The notes beneath the pieces are model-generated. The model was not told where the DNA came from and did not search any database. It worked only from the letters and a program-made list of their open reading frames with translations. The position numbers and the translations under genes were made by a program. DNA of 64,000 nt from Galerina marginata (lineage: Eukaryota > Basidiomycota > Agaricomycetes > Agaricales > Galerinaceae): positions 310,001-374,000 of the forward strand of contig JAECYW010000015.1 of NCBI GenBank assembly GCA_023014335.1, in the 5' to 3' direction. Positions 43,818 through 57,229 of the stretch are shown one piece after another; position 1 is the first letter of the stretch, and each line of letters starts with the position of its first letter.

Positions 43818-46436
43818 TTAGAAATGACCTGTCCGACCGGACGGTGTGAATATAGGTAGCGGGTGCGCCTGGTGAAGATTATAGTTAGATATAGAAGTCG
43901 CACGAAAACAGGGTGCTTACTTCAGTATTAAAGACATATTCTATGCAAATAGCATTCATTAATGATCGGACCAAACAAGTAAATGAAAATGACACGTACG
44001 ATCCAGTGGTAGCAAACTTGCATCAGAGAAAAGCAGGTAAAGGTATTTCAGCGTCTCGCTCTGCGATGTTCTAATCAGCGATCCAGTACGGGCCGTAGAC
44101 TCGGAATAGAACTACAAACCACGAAGAAAGTCTCCATCTTATCCATCTTCTCGGTCCCAGCGTCGTCGACGTTCAAAATAGACGCGTAGCCTCCGCTCTC
44201 GACGCGGCAGAACTTCTGGATGGATTGGAAGATTTTCCAACCCTCGTCGCGGTATTTTTGGTTTCCAGTCAGTCGGTAGGCGATAAAGAGTGACTCGACG
44301 GTTTCTGGCCTAATTGTTTTGCGATGGAGTGAGGTCAGGCAAGAAATTTGATAGGAGTGGAATTACCTGAGGATGTAACGAGCATCATAGGAAGGATGAG
44401 CAGGGTCCCTTATGGTACATAGTGTCAGCTAGCATCGATAGAACGGATGAAAAACACAGACTCGTTTCCTTTGATATACCAATCTCTGGTCTTATCAGCG
44501 ACCTCGCTGTTTTCAGGGGTGTAGAAATAAACAATCTCTGGTGAAAGCCCACTATTTGCACACCTATGTTAGCACTTCTACACAGCCTGTGCAAAAGGAC
44601 AACACTTGCGTAGGGGTCTTATAGGTGTCGATACACGTTTCCAGTAGTTCATAACCAAGCTGCCAGTCTTTTCGTCCCGTTGCAGTGAGCTCGGTAGGAT
44701 GAGGAGGCACAGATACTGAAGAACCGGCGAGGCCGGTCGTTGTTGCTCCTAACATCAAAGACCCTGCGAGAAAGCAGACGAGATGGTCTTGCTTGGGCGA
44801 CAGTCGCCATTGCCTGACCAAATAGGTTGCATAAGAATAGTTAACGACTAGGGGAGAAGCCTTACACTTCTCCGCTCGGTTGGCGGTCAGGAAGGACTTC
44901 GGTAGTATATGTTAGACCGTTGTTCATGCCCTTCTGTACGAGGGTAGTGTGGATAGCGTCCATGGTTTGTTTATACATCTGAAATTTGACAACTCGATTA
45001 GTAGAATTGACAGGATAGAGGTAGCTATGTACCTCGAGATACGCTGGTTCGGATTTGCTCTGTCAAAATGATAAGTAATAGGCTACATTAGCAAAGTGTA
45101 ATAAGAGAGCCACCGTTTGCAGGTATTGCTTCCTAAAAACCGAGTCAACCTCTGCGACGGATAGAAAAAGGCGGAACTTACAAGAGATATTCGTAGAATG
45201 AATCTCCTCTTGAACCTAGGCGAATCTCCGAAAACAAGAATTGACCAGTTTCTGCACTAAACACTGGCGTCGGTATCTGAGCACATAAAGATGTGGAAGA
45301 ACCTACCTGATGTATATAGGTGCTAGCCCGGAGGGCAAATTCGATGCTTTGATGACTCTCATGACCTGAAGTAGAATCAAGACATGCCTGAACGAGCTAA
45401 GAAATCGCTTACCCCTTCGGCTTTGTCCCAGTAATTATCGTCATCGGTCAAAAAACTCAAATACTTCAACTCAAGTTGCAGAGTCGAGGCTTCAGCAGTG
45501 CTGACCAGGCCAGCGTAATTTGGGTCGTCGACACCCTTGCGCTGTTTGAGGTTGACCATAGAAAGCGGGAGACTCGACGGAGTTTCGAATACTGGCATCA
45601 TGCGATCTGCAAGCTCCTTTGCCTTTTCCAGGAATATGGGATCTTCGTCAGAAAGGTGGTAAGCTGTGAGAAGCCCCCCAAGGACACGAATTGTGGTCTG
45701 TAGAACGGTCAGACAACCAAGGGTGGAAATAATGATATGGACGCGCCTCGAATGTGTTGAAGTTTCCGTCTCTGTCAAAAGTATGTGTATTCACGAGCCA
45801 ATCCCTTGCGCGCTCATACTCTTCTTGCAGTCCCATTATTTGCATAGTGTCGATTGCGTCAATGACCATGTAACCTATCCCGCCGGATTCGGCCAGATCA
45901 GAGCCCGTTTTGGATAGAGGATGATATTCGTCTTTGCCCATGGCATCTCTCTCTAAACCAAGAAGACATAATGAGGATAACATGGCTTTCTAGAGATAAG
46001 TAACACTGACCGTATGCTAACCAGGCGTGCTGCGGGTAAAGTTACCAGAGGCAGTACCAAAAAAAAGCGATTCAACGAACTTTGAATGCTTCCACGATTT
46101 CATCCCTCTTTGTGATGTCCGCCTGAATTTCAACGTTGCTTTGTGCACCACTCCCTAATCCAAATCGACCGTCCAAGGCCAGTTCTTTCTTTGGAACTGT
46201 TCCAAAGAAAGGAGAGAGCAATTTTGTCTAAATACTCATCAGACATATTTCACGTATTACACCGTTCATACACGCACCTGATACATATATGCCACCACCG
46301 CCAGTACTAGCATCACCACCGACAACTTCCCATAGGTTGGCGGAGATTGGTCGCGTTCCTCAACCTTGGAGTTGCCTGACGCCTGTCCTGACGATACTAC
46401 GCGAGTTTTTGGGTCATCAGAAGTCGTTTCCGCCAT
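43818..46436 (-). CDS. Class I alpha-1,2-mannosidase, glycoside hydrolase family 47
   Basis: A calcium-dependent mannosyl-oligosaccharide 1,2-alpha-mannosidase that trims N-glycans in the ER/Golgi lumen. Exon 1 (46278-46436) encodes 53 residues with one membrane helix at about 36-52 (type II anchor). Following exons give [106 protein letters not shown] and [18 protein letters not shown]. The C-terminus has [56 protein letters not shown] and a stop at 43818. The FNTEAHP segment holds the conserved Thr that binds calcium. About a dozen exons, no lesion seen, length as expected for the family. Confidence 0.92.
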
Positions 46437-46963
46437 TCTGGCTGGTAAAAAGGCAGAAAGGTAAGGTGCAAGGACAACGACACGTCAGACCTTTTATTTA
46501 AACCAACCTTTGGCCAGAGATCACACGCTGGTGTCGTGGACGCTGTTTCTACAGCGGAATAGCAGCAAAGGTTTAAATTATTGTGCCCGTAGTTGGATTC
46601 CGTGCTGGACAGGCGCGGTAGCTCGGAAACGATGAAGTACGTGAATAAAGGATAGGTTTACATAACTTTCAAAGATGTCCAAGAGGAAAACAGACATAAA
46701 ACTCCCGGGCCGGGTTTGCCGTGGTATTTGAAGGTCGAAAACGTTGTTGAAATTGATTGATCTTGATGTTTCTCAACCAATGCCCAGTCAAAATCCTTTT
46801 TGAAAGCGACAGTCAACTATCTTCACAGTTATGATTTAGTGGGCAGCTAATGAGCTGCACCAGTGAAACTTCTCGCCCGACGCAACCGCCGACGACTCTT
46901 GTGGGAAGCTCAGTCGTCCATTATGGTCCATGATTAATCTGATTGAACCGACTATTCACCTTC
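46437..46963. other. Divergent promoter region between GH47 and the NACHT gene
   Basis: 527 bp between two start codons pointing away from each other. No TATA box or repeat stands out. Confidence 0.4.
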
Positions 46964-49620
46964 ATGTTCTCAAACGCTCCAGTCATCATAAGCGGAGGGT
47001 CCTTCACAAATGTAAGCAATACTGGAGTGTTGCCAGTTGACCACGGTGAAGGTGAAGGGTTTCATGCTCTAATGACAACCAACTCGATGGTATGCTTACT
47101 TTAGGCTGAAATCAAGTTATCGACCGATATTTCGCGAACTACATCGCACCAGATGCGACTCACGATACCAATGGCCTCGAAAATCCACCAGTTTGCCATC
47201 CGGGGACGAGAACAGCCATCCTTCAGAGGCTGGTAGATTGGTCACGAAACGCCGATCAAGCCTCCTTTATCACCTGGATTTTTGGGCCTGCCGGTGTCGG
47301 AAAGTCCGCCCTTGCGCGATCTTTTGCGGAACTCATATCTGCAGAGGGCTTGCTGGGAGCCAGTTTCTTCTTTTTCAGGACAGCTCCCAACCGAAGCACG
47401 GAGAAGTTGCTCATTTCGACGATCACGTACCAGCTGGCGTATTCCTTTCCAGAACTCCAGCCCTACATCGCAACGGCCGTGAAGAAAAATCCTCTCATTC
47501 TCCAGCAATCCGTCGCTACTCAGTTGCAAAAGCTCATCATTGAGCCTCTCATCTCTCTTCCAAACCACGACACCGTAGCACAGCGAATAATCATTATCGA
47601 TGGCCTCGACGAATGTGAAGGTCGAAATGCTCAGAGGCTCATTTTGACAAGCATTGGCTCGGCTGCTTCCCAACTTTCCGGAAAATTTAAGTTCCTCATT
47701 CTAAGCCGCCCAGAACATGACATCGAATGCACCTTCGATCTACCTGCCTTAAGACCGGTCACACTTTCCGTCAATTTAAAGAAGGACCTTAGCGCCTTAG
47801 ACGATATTCGCTTATTTCTTGACGATAAATTTGATGAGATCAAAAGGACACATCCTCTTGAATCCAAAATAGACCCCTCCTGGCCGGGAGAAGAGGCGAT
47901 TCGGACCTTAGTTTGGAAATCTTCTGGCAACTTCATTTACCCCCGGACAGTTATGAATTACATCGAAACTACATACGAGAGGCCTCAAAAACGTTTAGAA
48001 GTTATCCTTGGCCTCTCTCCCACCTCCGATTCACCATTTTCCGAGCTGGATGATCTATACCACCATATCTTGTCTCGCGTTCGGACAGATCGAGCTGACA
48101 TGAAAAAGCTCCTGCATGTCCTGTTAGCCTGCCACAGAGGACTCCAAGGATTGCCACTCAATAGCACGCCGACATTTATTCTTACGACGGCATTTATTGA
48201 AGCTGCACTTTCCTGGGAATCTGGCGATGTTGAAGTCAAGTTGACGGATCTTCGATCCCTCGTTACGTGCGAGGACAAAATTAACCCATACATGATGGTC
48301 TTTCCTCGATTCTTGCATGCTTCTTTCTCGGACTTCCTCCTAGATGCCGCGAGATCGAAAGAATATTGGGTCGACCTGGAAAAGGCATATAACGATATCG
48401 CGATGGGAATGGTCAAGTTTCTGGACCACAAGATCCCCACGATGGAAAGGTATATTCACCACTTCATTTTATGAAGTTTTGCGATCTCACTAGGTTCATT
48501 CCTCAGGACAAGGTGTGATTGCAAACTCAAAAAATACCACGCGTTATGTGATCATAGTTGTCAACTATATTACAAGGCGTTATTCTGGAGTGCTCTACCA
48601 AACGAAGAGTTGCATTCTGCTATTCGCGGTCATGACATCGGACCATTGCTGAATCTGCTCTTGCGCGACGATATCGAGGATGAATTATGGGCTGATATTG
48701 CCACCACCGTGATTTATTTTCTTCAACGCCTTGAATCATCAAAGGTGCGATTCAATAGTTGAGCTGGCTGTTTTCATGCTAAGAAGCGTGTCAGGCATTC
48801 CGAGAGACAGATCTTTTTAGGCTTCATCTCTCAAAAGTGGACACATTCATGAATACCCTCCTCGATAAATACAACCACCAAAACAACCCCCTCCTTCAGC
48901 TCCTATTGACTCTCCTCGGCTATGCTGAGGGAAATAAAATGTGGTTGTGCATAGCCTTGACGTGCTTATTTCATCCAGTGCAAGGCATTTCCGACCCGAT
49001 TGAGCGCCACAAGCTGGAGAAAGCCGTCGTAAACTCAATAACTGATGACGGACCGTCAATCTCTCTTCTGAGGGCTGCCCAAAGGAAGTCAAGCAAAGGA
49101 GGCGAGGGATCGAGGCCTCTAAATTTCCTTGCCAAAATGATTGCTTCTCTCCAAGGCTCCAGTAATGTAAAATTGATATTGGACAGAGAAGACCAATTCT
49201 TCAGCTCTGAAGCTCATTACCCGTTCAGCGCGCTTCCACGTCATGTGTTGTGGGAAACCAGCGCGAAATATCTAAAACGATTTCTCAGGGATGAAAAGCG
49301 TTCTGGTTGCCACTATATTGACAATAGCAAGGTACATCGTGCCATTGTATATTGTCGCTCATGCATATCTTCAGAGCCCAGGTTCGTGTTTACACACTCA
49401 ATCACCTCACATCTCACTTAAATAGTTTCATTTTTCTCTCAGCGACAATCCGATACCTTTTGCGCTCTTTTCTTCAAGTAATGACCCCAATGCAGTTGAC
49501 AAAAGTTTCAGGGTATCCTTTGCATACGCTGTAAACGAATTGCAAAGCCATAACACACTTCACGTCAGTGACACGCTCTACCGGCACTCCTTGACAGACA
49601 TGTTTGATGTCAAGGAGTGA
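46964..49620 (+). CDS. NACHT-domain NTPase (NLR/STAND-like) without visible repeat domain
   Basis: A signal-transduction NTPase of the fungal NLR-like class, in which NTP binding switches the protein on. Exons: 46964-47051 (or -47045), 47117-48449, 48507-48744, 48795-49381 and 49443-49620, about 805-807 residues. The short N-terminus contains VIISGGSFTN, a hallmark of agaricomycete NACHT proteins. VCHPGTRTAILQRLVDWSRN precedes the NACHT domain, which has Walker A GPAGVGKSALA (47284-47316), the ASFFFFRTAPNRS strand, Walker B RIIIIDGLDECEG and sensor FLILSRPEHD. The second half is helical (DDLYHHILSRVRTD...KKLLHVLLACHRGLQG) and HASFSDFLLD matches the winged-helix end. There are no WD40, ankyrin or TPR repeats. 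Two equally good donors exist for intron 1. Confidence 0.85.
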
Positions 49621-49640
49621 GGGTGTATCAAGGAGTGCCG
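49582..49640 (+). terminator. Inverted repeat at the end of the NACHT gene
   Basis: Thirteen bases at 49582-49594 (CGGCACTCCTTGA) are the exact reverse complement of 49628-49640. The arm shares its TCAAGGAGTG core with the last codons at 49610-49619, so alternative pairings exist. The left arm is coding and the right arm is 3' UTR. A role in transcript 3' structure is only a suggestion. Confidence 0.4.
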
Positions 49641-50231
49641 ATACTCTGTAAATCATTCAATTATTATCATGGACTAGGCAATAGGCAACGTGCCTCAGTG
49701 ATAATCTTATCATCCTCGGCATAGATATATTCCTTTGAAATGAAATTACAAATGTTCAAATGTTCCAAGGGCAAAGACTCAGATTCTAGTCTTGATTGCA
49801 CTACATGGCCGACTGATATCAGTGCATGATACAGCTATCTCGCATTCTCTGCACCATATTAGTTTGAGGCACTCGTCCCTCGCACTGTTAACGAAGTGCC
49901 GTTGGTCTAAGGGCTATGGTCTTGATCCATCGCTCCTACTTGCTCGCTATCCAGTCATTGATCATGTCGTCACATAATTGACGGATTCACTGTAAGCTGC
50001 CTCGCATTCCAAACTTCTAGGCTCCTGCTTCTTCGTTTTCCACAGTCATTTCGACCTGCGCGTAAAAGACTTGGCCTTGATCTTCTATTGGTCTACGAAT
50101 AGTTTAACCTTAAAAACGAGAAGTCAAACTGCAAGACGGATGTTTGAATGAATAGTGCTACAAGATGCGAGTTGCGAATTTAGTGACGTGGAAAAGAAAC
50201 CTCGATAATAAGGCTTTATCTAGTTTACAGT
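49641..50231. other. Convergent intergenic region
   Basis: 3' flanks of the NACHT gene and of UBR1. No further gene was recognised. Confidence 0.4.
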
Positions 50232-53200
50232 TTACAATGTTTCCCAACCCCCAGAGTCCATGCTGCTTTCTAGCTTTCTAGCGACCATGCTCGGAATACC
50301 ATGTGAGAGCCAAGTTTTGCGGATGACTTCCCATCTTGCATGATGCAAGAACTGTCGACGGCCACGTCTACTGTAGTTCAATGTTGGGTCAGAATACGTC
50401 GAGGAGAGAGATAGGAATTAATTACCTCATCGATAAGTCTACTTCGCCATGCGCATCCAGATATGGAGAGGGGGTAAATGTACCATTCCCTGAATTGAGA
50501 TACAGTACGGAACACCTCTTGACACAGTAATATATTCCAATAGTACCCCCGCATCTGATAAAACCGATAAACAAAAAATGTAAAATCAAAAAGATGGCGA
50601 CTTACTCTCGAGTATGCGTATTGCATTCTCCGCGGCTGTTATAATCATCATCGAGACAACAACTACTCTGCAAGCAAACTGTCGTTCCACATATCAGGCA
50701 TATGGCAGCGTCGACTGCGAAAGTTTCGCAGTTCATGCACATCAGGGCCTTGTCCTGCCGGTTAAAAAGGCTATCAAGGACCAGAGGTAACCTAGCCAGT
50801 CGGTAGGTAACAGGGTAGTCCAAAAGGACACCACAGTTGAGCTGCGCCGCGGAGTGAGAGTGGCCATAGTGGGCACACCAGCCTGAAAGAGCGTTTTGTA
50901 GTGTGTCTTGGTGAGGAAGGTCGGAGAGTGGTGGGATGCCGAGCATTGTAAGTAGTCGGTTGTATTCACAGATATCGCTGTTTCCGAAATTCGGAGTAGG
51001 AAAGGCCAGCGGGAGGACAGAGCGGCATAGGATAGCTGCTTTTCGGAGGAAAGGTAGTGTGAAAGCGTACAGCAACTTTTCTATTCTTGCTTCCCCGAAA
51101 GTATCGAAAGCCATCGTCGCTGTGTGTTCGAAGACTGGCGAATGTCGGACAACAGACATGAAGAACATACGCACATCGCCGAATATGTCTTCGTGGGCCC
51201 GTCGCGGAACCGGCGAGGTGTTGTGGGTTCGTGATTTGTTGAGAATATAAACAAGCCCGATGACGGCGCGTGCAAGGCAGGCATAGTAGGTTAGCACGAG
51301 CACATGTCGAAGCATCTCGGGTGCTACAGCGGCCGTTTCCACTAATATCGTAAACGGGTCCCTCAGAAGCAGGGGGTATGAGAAAGACGTCAGCGACGAC
51401 CGGCTCCATTCAGGCAATAATCTCTTGATGATGGCCTGCCGTACTGCATCTCGCCCTTCATCTGGTCGGTTTTTGAACTGCAAAGCAACAAGCTTTGTCA
51501 AACAAGCCAAGAGACCCCTGATCATCATTGTTTGCGATTCCGAAAGAGCATCGACCATCATCGTTCCTCCCGCAGTTCCAGAGTTTGATGTATCTACCCC
51601 AACACCTCGCTGGGCGATTTCCATTGAGGCGATAGTGTATCCTACTAGTTCCTCCGGAAGGTAGATCCCAGCACCGCGTTCTGACGTTTCAGGTTCGACT
51701 CTGTCACGTAGGTGTCGAGTTTGCTGAGAAATTGACTTCGATGTCACCATCACGGTGTCGAGCATCTTGGCCCCATCAGCAGCGTCCATCTTGTCCTTGT
51801 CGGCATTCTTCCTCGCAACGCTGGAGTATCCAGAGTCTTGAGCGCTCCAAAACACGAATTCGCCTGTGCCATTGCGAAACTGCAGCGAATCCAGAAGAGG
51901 GTCTGGTTTGCTTTTTAGGATGTGTATCCCAGCCGCCCTTATCCAATCCGGAAACGGTACGGGATTGAGCTGCGTCCTCTTGTCTGACTGGGTTACGGGT
52001 AAGATGATGTTCCCGAGGCTCTTACAAAGAGGGCAGATAAACTCCTTCCGAGGGATGCATTCGGGGTGATTCCGCGTGGCCTGGGCGCGGTGTCGTTGCC
52101 TGATGGAAACGCTGTAAACTTGGAAGCAGTCTAGGTGCATTAAGTGACTGCAGACTGAGCCATGGAGCCCGAAACGCGTGTAATTAGAGGGGAACCCTTC
52201 GAAGTTGTGGGATGTAGACCGGGCATCGAGCAAATCTGCCTGCGGAGGTGGGAAAGACGTGGGGCTGGGAGCGTTAGATGAACCAGAGGCAGCATTTGAC
52301 GTTATTGGATTTGAACTTGTAGCACGATCCATTGAATCCGGGGCCACCAGGACTTCATTAAGAGATCCACCTTGGGTATCCGGATGTCTTCGTATCATCC
52401 GACTCGGCTGAACCAAGCCCAGCGCACCGAACGGCTTGCCAGAAGCAGCGCTCGCACTGCTCAGATCCTCCTGGCAAACAATGCATGTGCCGAACGAGAT
52501 AGTCTCTTCCTCCTCGTCAGAGCCATCGGCGTCCAGCATACTTGCATCGCCGTCGCCGCCTTCGCTATCTTCGTCTGAGTCCGAATCCGCTCCCTGGCCA
52601 AACATGCTGGCGAAACTCGCCTGCTGGGCTTTCATCTGCAGCATGATCGCATCCTGCCGTTTCTTCGCTGCCTTCTTCCGTTCCTCGTCCTTGTCAAGCC
52701 CAGGAGCTCGGGCATTGTTCCCACTTCCACTCTGTCCTAGTCGAGCTCCATGTCCGCGGACCCTGCGTATCTCGTCAGGCACTTGTGCCTCCATCTTCGA
52801 AAAGATCCAATCGACTCTGGCTTTGTACAGCTTGGCATACTTCTCATGCCCAGCAAGAGTCCCTAATACATCGATGATCGTCTGTCCTTCGAAGCTCTTG
52901 CTCGCAGCTAGCAGGCTGAATCCTCTGGGGCGTTCAACGACTCCCAACATCACCAAATGCAAGGCCTGGTCGAGGATAGCTTCAGCCGAAGGTGGCGATG
53001 ACCCAGCACCTCCAGAGGTTGCCGCAGAGTCGGTAACAACCAGAACGTTCCAGACGGCATAGAACATGATTTGCATCATCACCTCTCGCTCCCAGACGTC
53101 GCTAACACCCTTATATGGACCCTCGGTAACGCCAAAAGGCTTCGGAGTTAACACGACCTCCCAATCCTTTTTGCCCGTCCGCTTCTCTATTCTCTTCCTC

Positions 53201-56200
53201 AGCACCGTCTCGACCTCCTCTCTTCGGTTCCGGGTGTAGTGATAGAAAAACGGGTTGACCTCATCGTAAGCCTCGTCCTTGAGCTCGTACAGACCAGTTT
53301 CAGTGGGCCCTTCTGGAGGCCGGAAGTTTGCCACCTCGCGCAGCATTCCTTCAAATGAAGGATCATCGACAAGCCGCTCAGCGACGCGCTTCACGAGGTC
53401 CGAGAAGCTGCATGGGCCCATCGCTAGGGCATGGACTATTTCTCGCCTGATGGCCAAATGCATCGGCATCTTGCTGGCATTGGCGTTCTCGCTCAGAATC
53501 GTGATGAGCACGTAAAAAACTTCCTCGACCATGCTTCCTAGTTGTGTGCCGTCATACTGCGTATGCAGGTACGAGCCTGAGAAGTAGCCTAGCAGACCAA
53601 AACGATCAAGGATGGATATGATGACGAGGTCTGGTGGAAGAATAACGAGAGCTGTTTGGAGGATAAAGAGGTCTTGGTCGTAACATAGTTCGCGGAGCAT
53701 GTAATCTCTATAGTGCAGAAGTTGCCCACGGATAGCAAATCCATTGCGTACCCAAAGCCCTGTTCGGATCTGGGCTATCATGGCCAACACTGAAGGAAGA
53801 AAAAAAATCAGACTACCATTTCCCTCGTTTATCATATCGGACTCGCCTCTTAAAGGAAAATCAATCACAGTCAGAATTGCCTGCTCGCTCGCCCCGCGCC
53901 CAAACACTACCTTCAAGCCTCCACTAATCCCAACACTCTTCAGCCCATCCTCCGCCAACAAATCAACATGCTTCAACAACTCCGCCAAGAGCCAGTGCAG
54001 CGAATGATGGAAGCTGACCCACCCCTCCGACACGTCAAACTCAAGCGTGTTGTACCGCTCCCCGCCAAAGTCGACTTGGTGGAACGATGGCGCGGAGAAC
54101 TTAGTACGGTCCAGGCGATCTTCCGCCAAAGTGCACACCATTAGAATGTGGTGCACGACCGTGCCGATGGCGCCAACGAGCTCGACGCTCGTGGCTCGGC
54201 CGAAAGCCTCCCCGAACACCTTGATGACGCGGCTTAAGCTGAGTGTAACGTTGAACACACTAATCCAGGCGTCCGTCTCGTACTCGACGTGGGTTTCGAC
54301 CGCCCTCTTGTTAGGGTTTAGGCACATGAAGAGCCTGCAGGTTGAGGCGAAGGCGGTGAGGTATGATGGTGTGTGTGCGATGAGGTCCTGCACTTGGGAC
54401 GTGTGCGCGAGATAGCGCAGGTCGCTGAAGACGGGCATGAAGCGCTTAGATTTGAACGGGAATGAATCGACGTCGATCGTGCCAGCAGCTGCAATGACCG
54501 CATTCGGTGATGATGAACCAGCTCCAGCTCCTACTGAGGCTGGAAATCCGGTTGATGATGCTGTAGGCGACGTCGAGCCAGAGGGTCCAGAATACACGAT
54601 ACGTTTTTCCACAATACGGTTGGTGAAAAAGCTTGTAATGATAGCGAGCAGCCGTTGCACAAGCCGATGGTTTCGCGCAATGTGTCCGGATACGGATGGA
54701 ACTGTGAAGAGTTGTAGCGCAAAATATTTGATGCTGGTCTCGGCCTCACGGTCGACAAGCAGGTAGGCGTCGATGACTCGATGGTAGATATTTGCAAAAT
54801 GGCCAGCTAGGTAACGGTAAGCAGACGGAAGATCCAGACATCAAATAAACGTACCGATAGCCAACTTGTGTGCTCTGCTAACTGAGATGACAGAAGCATA
54901 GACCTCTTTCAAACTCAGTCTTGGTCTCTTCCAAAGCCTGGTGTGATAGAGGAGCAAGGTGTCGATTCTTGTGGCATTAGGAACTTCGGAGTCGAGGTTG
55001 AGTGCGGATGGAGGGGTCAAGTGTTTTGTGAATGAATCTCTTCTTCTCGGACTGAGCAGTTCGGCTGCTAATGCCTCTCGAATAACTAAAGTGTCCGTTC
55101 CAAGACGACTTCGTGTCAAATCCAACAACCACTCGATAATTACACCGACCACCTGTTCGCAGAAAGTGTCATACGCCCGTCGAATCGTTACGCCAAGATC
55201 GACCTGCGTGATAGCCTGGGCTGTTTCGAGCAGTCTTGCTACATTCGAATTCATATCGATGATTTCCCTCCCTTGATCATCCACCCTTCGAACCAGGGCA
55301 GCTGCATCTTCCTGTGTACGGTTTGTCATGTCCACTAGAAGCTTGGTAACTTCGTCGAAAGAGTGTTTGTCGTCGTTCCACAGCACTATGCAGTACTGGT
55401 CTTTCATCATCGGGTCGGCGGAAGGTTGGAGTCGGAGATCTGCCTCGTTCGCGGGTACAGTTGGCTCGTCGGGGGAGTAATCTAGCGTGTCCAAGAGGAA
55501 ATCTAACGCGAATCCGATGGTCCTCCGCATGGAATCTTTGAGATCTGGAGGGGCGGAGACGCGGAAAGGATAATTAGGGGCTGGCGGGAGTTCATTTGGC
55601 AGTGGTTTGAGTATCAGACGAGGGGTAGTATCCTGTGGATCGTTTGGCCCGGCGGGCGGATGGTGTGGGCATCGGATGTCTACCCTCCACGCCTCTGCGT
55701 CGCCACAGTCGCAGCATCCTCCAGATTGCTGTGCGATGAAAAAGCTGACGTTGTGCGTTGCGTGATCCGTCGCATGAAAGCACCTCGAGCACAAGACACA
55801 ACTATCATCCAGTGCACAATCTCTTCGCGATCTCGTTAGAACATAGTACAATACAAGAAATAAACAATACACACTTGCATCTGTAACAGCTCTCGCCTTT
55901 CTTGAAGATGTGGCTGCACGGTCTACCCGGCACCATTGGATCCTCCTTCCCCGCACCAGCGAAGGCCACTGAGGACTGGTACTCGCTCAGCAAAACGTGT
56001 GGTGGCACCTGGGTGACTCCGCTCGGTAGGAAAAGATGCGGGTATTGGCCCATAAACGCGATATAGAGCTTGTTGATGATCTCCGCGCGTGCAGTTGGGG
56101 TGAACACATATTTCCTGGATCCCGGCATGATTTCCAGTGAAAACCGCAGGTCCGATAGCAGATCGCTGTGGCTTGAGGGCGGTCGCCTCGACGGAAAGAA

Positions 56201-56218
56201 TGCTGCAAGTGCGGACAT
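50232..56218 (-). CDS. UBR1: E3 ubiquitin-protein ligase UBR1 (N-recognin)
   Basis: The ligase of the Arg/N-degron pathway: it binds basic and bulky N-terminal residues and, with an E2, attaches ubiquitin for proteasomal degradation. Five exons: 55875-56218, 54855-55822, 50606-54806, 50426-50554 and 50232-50370. The sum is exactly 1927 codons, so 1926 residues, as usual for Ubr1. The UBR box (about residues 103-172) has CSHIFKKGESCYRCKDCALD, CVLCSRCFHATDHATHNVSF and GGCCDCGDAEAW. A ClpS-like domain follows from about 254 (YCIVLWNDDKHSFDEVTKLL). A RING-H2 finger lies near 1212-1365 (CIVCQEDL ... CSHLMHLDCF ... CPLCKSLGN) with a long disordered insert. The C-terminal cap has CGGTIGIYYCVKRCSVLYLN, YLDAHGEVDLSMRRGRRQFL and a final GGWETL. 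Intact. Confidence 0.96.
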
Positions 56219-56290
56219 CGTGGAGGTTGGAGGAAGAAACGCCTGTCAGCGTTCCGAGTCAATCAGTTCGCTTCTTTCACCTGAATAATC
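56219..56290. promoter_or_regulatory. 72-bp bidirectional promoter, UBR1 / TRS33
   Basis: Only 72 bp separate the two divergent start codons, so both transcripts must start within it or within the opposite gene. Both assigned start codons are supported by the family N-termini. Confidence 0.7.
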
Positions 56291-57229
56291 ATGACCTCTA
56301 CCCAAATACCATCGTCCACGTCCCTGGCGGCTCTTGCGGATCCGCCCATGCGCCAGATAGATGGCGCGGCTATGGACTACTTTCTCATTGAGATGGTTGC
56401 GACTCTACGCGAATCGGCGGCTGTAGCGACGGCTCGTTCAAAAAAGATTGAACAAGAGATGATGGAGGCCGGGCTGGTGCCTGCTCCTGTTCCGGTACCG
56501 TCGTCGTTGAAGAAAGAGTCGGCTCGAGACTCTGTGACGAGTCTCGTCTCAAGAACAGGCAGTGCTGCCGGCAAAGGGACCTTGGATGAGGATGAGGAAC
56601 CCGTGAGGCTGCGGCTCGAAGCTATTGGGATGCATGTCGGGGCCAATTTCTCCGAACGGTTCGCCTTATTGTTTCGTTACCCTTCCGGAAGCTTGCTGAG
56701 ATATACCAACCCACAGATTATGTCGAGATAGACCCATGTTCTCTGAAACACTCGACGCGATCAAGTTCATCTGCAAAGACATCTGGGCGGCTTGCTGGGA
56801 CAAACAAGTCGACAATCTGCGGACGAATCACAGAGTACGTTGCCCAAATCAAGAGGGGTATGGAATATTTAAAGATGCATACGCGTTTCCAGGGTGTATA
56901 CGTGCTACAGGATAATGCCTTCAAGCCCATAACCCGCCTTTCCTCTTGGGAATCTCGTGCGGACGCCTTAAAACGGGCTCGTTTGGTATGTATCCATGAA
57001 ATGTCGTGTCCCTCCCTTGCTCATACTTCCTAGTACGCCGCTATGCCTGCAGGTATCATTCGTGGCGCGCTTTCACGGCTAGGGTACAACGGAACCGTCG
57101 TCCCAGAAATCACTTCAATGCCTCAATGTGAATACACATATTCCATTCATTTGCAAAAGAATGTTGTTCACGAAATATCACTTTCTCTCTGTAGGTACAT
57201 TCCAAATCAAGCTACCGAAAGGTACATAG
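56291..57229 (+). CDS. TRS33: TRAPP complex subunit Trs33/TRAPPC6
   Basis: A small core subunit of the TRAPP tethering complexes, which are guanine-nucleotide exchange factors for Rab1/Ypt1 in ER-Golgi and Golgi traffic. Five exons: 56291-56658, 56717-56834, 56893-56985, 57034-57127 and 57195-57229, 235 residues. The longin-like/Bet3 fold appears as MDYFLIEMVATLRESAAV, LRLEAIGMHVGANFSERL, TLDAIKFICKDIWAACWDKQ, VDNLRTNHRGVYVLQDNAFK and MPAGIIRGALSRLGYNGTVV, ending CTFQIKLPKGT. A disordered Pro/Ser insert of about 50 residues after the first helix is common in basidiomycete versions. Confidence 0.93.

Noticed and set aside
54437..54766. Plus-strand frame across the UBR1 gene, and similar frames at 52436-53062
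   Set aside because: Both lie antisense to conserved UBR1 coding sequence and carry no domain.
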